A stretch of DNA of 8,710 bases from G963674665 sp964609625. GTDB lineage: Bacteria; Desulfobacterota; Desulfovibrionia; Desulfovibrionales; Desulfovibrionaceae. Each line of letters starts with the position of its first letter. The stretch's first letter is position 1. The position numbers and the translations under genes were made by a program. The notes under the pieces are model-generated. The model had not been told where the DNA came from. It worked only from the letters and a program-made list of their open reading frames with translations, and searched no databases. Location: the NCBI GenBank assembly GCA_964609625.1, contig CAZSRS010000082.1, forward strand, positions 1-8,710. The letters are read 5' to 3'. Shown here in pieces: positions 6,394 through 8,710 of this stretch.

Positions 6394-7854
6394 CTATTTT
6401 CGCGTCAGTCCCAGCCGCTGGGCCGCGGCGTCGGCCGCCGCCGTGGTGAATTCCTCGGAGGGCAGGGCCGCGCGCTGTTCCGGCGAAATGAGCAGCTCGG
6501 GGCGGTTGACCAGTTTTGGGTCCGGGGTGATGCCGTACTCGGACGGGAAGCTGTTTTCGAAGTACATCTCCTGGAATCCGATGAACTTGAGGCTGTGGGC
6601 CGTGGCGTCCAGCACCAGGCGCTCGTGCTGCTCCAGCAAGCCCAACTCCAGGGCGCGCAGGGCGCCGGCCAGGCACTCGCCCCCCTGGGTGCAGGCGATG
6701 TGGCCGTGGCGGTTGGCCAGGAGCATGCTCTCGATGATGGCCTGCTCCGTGACCCGCACCACCTGGAAGCTGCCGCTGCCGCCGACGGCCTCGAAGCGCT
6801 CGGCGAAGTGGCGCACCCTGGGGAAGGACACGGGGTTGCCGATCATGGCGGCCTGGGCCACGCTGGGTTCCACGCGCACGGGCGCCCAGACGCGCTTCTC
6901 CGGCTCTTGCACGCTGTAGTAACGGTAGACCGGGTCCGCGTGTTCGGACTGGACCCCGAAGACCCGGGGCAGGGTCTCGATGATGCCGAGTTCGTGGAGC
7001 TTGAGGAAGCCGCTCATCACGGCGGTGATGTTGCCGGCGTTGCCGATGGGCACGAAGACGCAGACCCCGCGCAGGTCCCAGTCGTACTGCTGCGCCACCT
7101 CGAAGGCGTAGGACTCCTGACCGAGGATGCGCCAGGCGTTCTTGGAGTTGAGCAGGGCCACGCGGTAGGTGTCGGCCAGGCGCTCCACCACCTTCATGCA
7201 ATCGTCGAACACGCCGGGGATCTCCAGGACCACGGCGCCGCTGCCCAGGGGCTGGGCCAACTGCTGCGGGGTGACCTTGCCCTGGGGCAGGAGCACTACC
7301 GAGGTGATGGGCGCGCCCACGTATGCGGCGTAGAGCGCGGCCGAGGCCGAGGTGTCGCCGGTGGAGGCGCAGACCGTGAGCACCTGCTCCCAGCCGTGCT
7401 CGCGGATGAGCGCCTTGAGGTAGCTGAAGGCGCAGGCCATGCCGCGGTCCTTGAACGAGGCGCTGGGGTTCTGACCGTCGTTCTTGTAGGCGAAGTCCAG
7501 ACCCGTGATCTCCCTGAGGCGCGGACTTGCCGGCGTCACCGGGGTGTTGCCCTCGCCCAGGTGGATGATGTCCTGCTCCTCCAGGAGCGGGGCCATGAGT
7601 TCGTAGAAGCGGAAGATGCCGCGCAGGGCGTGGCGCTTGGTGGCGGCGCGGGTGTCAAACAGCTCGCGCCACTGGGCGCCTGAGGTGCGGCGCAGAACGT
7701 CGAAGTCCAGGTCCTGGAGCAGGAACACGCTCCCGCATTTGGGGCAGGTGTAGTGCAGCTCGCCCACGTCGCGGCGGTCGGCGCAGCCGAGGCAGAAATA
7801 CTCCATGCGGCCGCGATGGGCCGGGAAGGCGTTGGTACAATCTGGAAGGGGCAT
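6394..7854 (-). CDS. thrC: Threonine synthase (PLP enzyme)
   Basis: Converts O-phospho-L-homoserine to L-threonine plus phosphate in the cytoplasm, the last step of threonine synthesis. 486 residues. N-terminal four-Cys zinc-ribbon (C21, C24, C37, C40) of the kind seen in many fold-type II threonine synthases. HLGEGNTPV (98-106) and KNDGQNPSASFKDRG (124-138) hold the PLP-binding lysine K135; CASTGDTSASAA (162-173) contacts the cofactor and substrate; PIGNAGN (269-275) is the phosphate-binding Gly loop; GQESYAFEVAQQ (245-256) also fits the family. The ATG at 7852-7854 is preferred since AAGGA lies 6 nt upstream; a TTG at 7860 and a later ATG at 7806, just before the zinc-ribbon, are alternatives. 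It stands alone here, without hom or thrB nearby, and has its own promoter candidate. Confidence 0.95.
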   Translation of the reverse strand: MPLPDCTNAFPAHRGRMEYFCLGCADRRDVGELHYTCPKCGSVFLLQDLDFDVLRRTSGAQWRELFDTRAATKRHALRGIFRFYELMAPLLEEQDIIHLGEGNTPVTPASPRLREITGLDFAYKNDGQNPSASFKDRGMACAFSYLKALIREHGWEQVLTVCASTGDTSASAALYAAYVGAPITSVVLLPQGKVTPQQLAQPLGSGAVVLEIPGVFDDCMKVVERLADTYRVALLNSKNAWRILGQESYAFEVAQQYDWDLRGVCVFVPIGNAGNITAVMSGFLKLHELGIIETLPRVFGVQSEHADPVYRYYSVQEPEKRVWAPVRVEPSVAQAAMIGNPVSFPRVRHFAERFEAVGGSGSFQVVRVTEQAIIESMLLANRHGHIACTQGGECLAGALRALELGLLEQHERLVLDATAHSLKFIGFQEMYFENSFPSEYGITPDPKLVNRPELLISPEQRAALPSEEFTTAAADAAAQRLGLTRK

Positions 7855-7903
7855 GTTCAATCCTTATGCGTGCGGAAGTCGCGACTGCTGCCGCGCCGCA
7901 GCG

Positions 7904-7932
7904 ACCATAGCCCCAAGCGAGGCGTCGGGCAA
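7904..7932 (-). promoter_or_regulatory. Candidate sigma-70 promoter of thrC
   Basis: On the minus strand TTGCCC (7927-7932, 4 of 6 to -35) and TATGGT (7904-7909, 4 of 6 to -10) are separated by exactly 17 nt. Transcription would begin near 7897, giving a leader of about 43 nt before the ATG at 7854. That leader is too short for a classic threonine attenuator and no Thr/Ile-rich leader peptide is visible. The leader contains a small GC-rich hairpin (GCTGC/GCAGC). Confidence 0.5.
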
Positions 7933-7995
7933 GGGGGGAGTGCCGCCGTGGTGGGGCGAGGAAAAGGTGACGGTTATCCGAGGGGAGCGGGGGAA

Positions 7996-8466
7996 TTACG
8001 CGGGATCATCGGTGTGAAGCCCAATACGCGCGGTCACGAAGTCCAGGATGCCTTTGGCCTGCGAGAATGCTTGCCGTGTCTCGACAGGGGCGAGCTCGAT
8101 GCGATCAGCGGGGTTCCGTGCAATGACGGTATAATCGTTCTAGGTGAAGCAACGCTGTTCCCAGTGGGAAAGGGTCGCATCGAGAGAGGCGCACTCCTGA
8201 ACGGACGGTGCTTTCAATCTTCGAACAGGGCAGCGATGTCCCGCGCGCCAGGCAATACGCGGGCCAATGTCTCGATTGGCGCCGCGCCGAGGTAACCACG
8301 ACCTCAAGGGGGCGGCGGGCAAGGTTACCGCGAGTTCCTCCCTGCTGCTGCCCCGACAGTTGACGCTGGGAACCTCCTCATTCCAGCTGACCGTCAAGTG
8401 CAGTTGTGTCGGGGGGATGAAGAGTTGGATCAGAATGACGATGTTGTGGGAATGCTGATGCGGCCA
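7996..8466 (-). pseudogene. Probable decayed gene of unknown function
   Basis: Not recognised. One minus-strand frame is open from 8466 to a TAA at 7996-7998 apart from one in-frame TAG at 8140-8142. The part after the TAG reads like normal protein (NDYTVIARNPADRIEL then APVETRQAFSQAKGILDFV, then TARIGLHTDDPA) with GC-rich third positions, as does the part near the start (LTVSWNEEVPSVN, REELAVTLPAAPL). In the middle this frame turns Arg-rich, while a second minus frame, open 8303-8214, reads better (GYLGAAPIETLARVLPGARD then IAALFED). This pattern suggests two compensating frameshifts plus one nonsense codon in an old gene of about 150 codons. No ATG start is visible; the frame closes at TAA 8467-8469, just where the low-GC segment begins, so the 5' end may be lost. 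A different reading is an open plus-strand frame over the same bases. Confidence 0.4.
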
Positions 8467-8518
8467 TTAGCATAACCCAAGAGAGTATCAGTAATGTTAC
8501 GCCTAGCGTAGTGCTAGA

Positions 8519-8692
8519 TTGAATTCCGCTAGTATTTTCAAGGGACATTCATATGTTATTAATCTAGTACTTTACCAAGAATATCCAAGACAAAAGGGCA
8601 ATACAAAGTTTGGTTCTGGAAACGTGGAAGATGAAAAGGCAGTGCTAAACTCCCTCAGGAGTTTCGCCCCACAGACCTTATTTTCCGAATAA
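8519..8692 (+). CDS. Weak small ORF, 57 aa, AT-rich codon use
   Basis: Not recognised. From TTG 8519 to TAA 8690-8692; open upstream only to TAG about 15 nt earlier. The composition is protein-like (IFKGHSYVINLVLYQEYPRQ near the start; FGSGNVEDEKAVLNSLRSF later) and codon use is AT-rich, unlike the rest of the window. There is no ATG and no clear ribosome site. The reverse-complement frame is also open but rich in Phe, Cys and Ser, so the plus strand is the better candidate. It may be a fragment of a gene from a lower-GC source or chance. Confidence 0.22.
   Translation: MNSASIFKGHSYVINLVLYQEYPRQKGNTKFGSGNVEDEKAVLNSLRSFAPQTLFSE
8647..8664. repeat. 7-bp inverted repeat with 4-nt loop
   Basis: AAACTCC (8647-8653) and GGAGTTT (8658-8664) are exact reverse complements around CTCA. 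In the plus direction GC-rich bases follow (CGCCCC); in the minus direction AGCACTGCC follows. No T-run is present on either side, so it is not a clear terminator. It could be an operator or chance hairpin. Confidence 0.35.
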
Positions 8693-8710
8693 TAGCAATG
8701 AAATAAGTAT

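Larger units (their letters stand above)
8467..8710. other. Low-GC segment at the right end
   Basis: By hand count, 8461-8700 is about 40% G+C (97 of 240), clearly lower than the GC-rich genes to the left. The fall is abrupt near 8460, next to the 5' end of the decayed gene. Apart from a weak small ORF and one inverted repeat, nothing recognisable is present: no transposase, integrase, tRNA or obvious attachment site. It could be the edge of transferred DNA or a long regulatory region of a gene beyond the window. Confidence 0.6.

Noticed and set aside
6375..6394. Possible terminator hairpin (GCCC/GGGC followed by TATTTT) between the GGDEF-EAL gene and thrC
   Set aside because: Only a 4-bp stem with a 12-nt loop, and it overlaps the thrC stop codon; too weak to call.
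7753..8295. Plus-strand 180-aa open frame overlapping the start of thrC
   Set aside because: It overlaps thrC antisense by about 100 bases, has no convincing start, and over 7996-8300 it largely mirrors minus-strand frames that read more like protein. Not fully excluded.

Overview
The window is high-GC bacterial chromosomal DNA whose gene content and protein style (obg-proB pair, Zn-ribbon threonine synthase, PAS-GGDEF-EAL hybrid, secreted TPR protein) suggest a Desulfovibrio-like sulfate-reducing deltaproteobacterium (Desulfobacterota). This placement is inferred from how the proteins read, not from a database search.

Left part (1-2212): a minus-strand pair, obg (GTPase of ribosome assembly) followed 6 nt later by proB (glutamate 5-kinase, first step of proline synthesis; cut by the window edge). 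This Obg carries an unusual acidic insertion of about 55-60 residues in its N-terminal domain. The rplU-rpmA genes that often precede obg are absent. Instead a small plus-strand gene of unknown function (63 aa) diverges from obg and ends at a perfect 12-bp hairpin.

Middle (2264-6356): a minus-strand secreted TPR protein and, divergent from it, a plus-strand unit. That unit consists of a doubtful 97-aa ORF overlapping by ATGA the start of an 886-aa inner-membrane protein with three PAS domains, GGDEF and EAL. All expected EAL catalytic residues are present. The GGDEF domain keeps its signature and I-site but has Gly where the first metal-binding Asp should be, so the protein is predicted to act mainly as a c-di-GMP phosphodiesterase.

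Right part (6394-8710): threonine synthase on the minus strand, convergent with the GGDEF-EAL gene, with a plausible sigma-70 promoter. Upstream of it lies what looks like a decayed minus-strand gene (nonsense codon plus probable frameshifts), then an abrupt fall in GC to about 40% in the last 240 bases, where only a weak small ORF and an inverted repeat can be seen. No RNA gene, CRISPR array or recognisable mobile element was seen. Most of the window is ordinary housekeeping and signalling; the items most worth a second look are the altered GGDEF active site, the Obg insertion, the 97-aa overlapping ORF and the decayed, low-GC right end.
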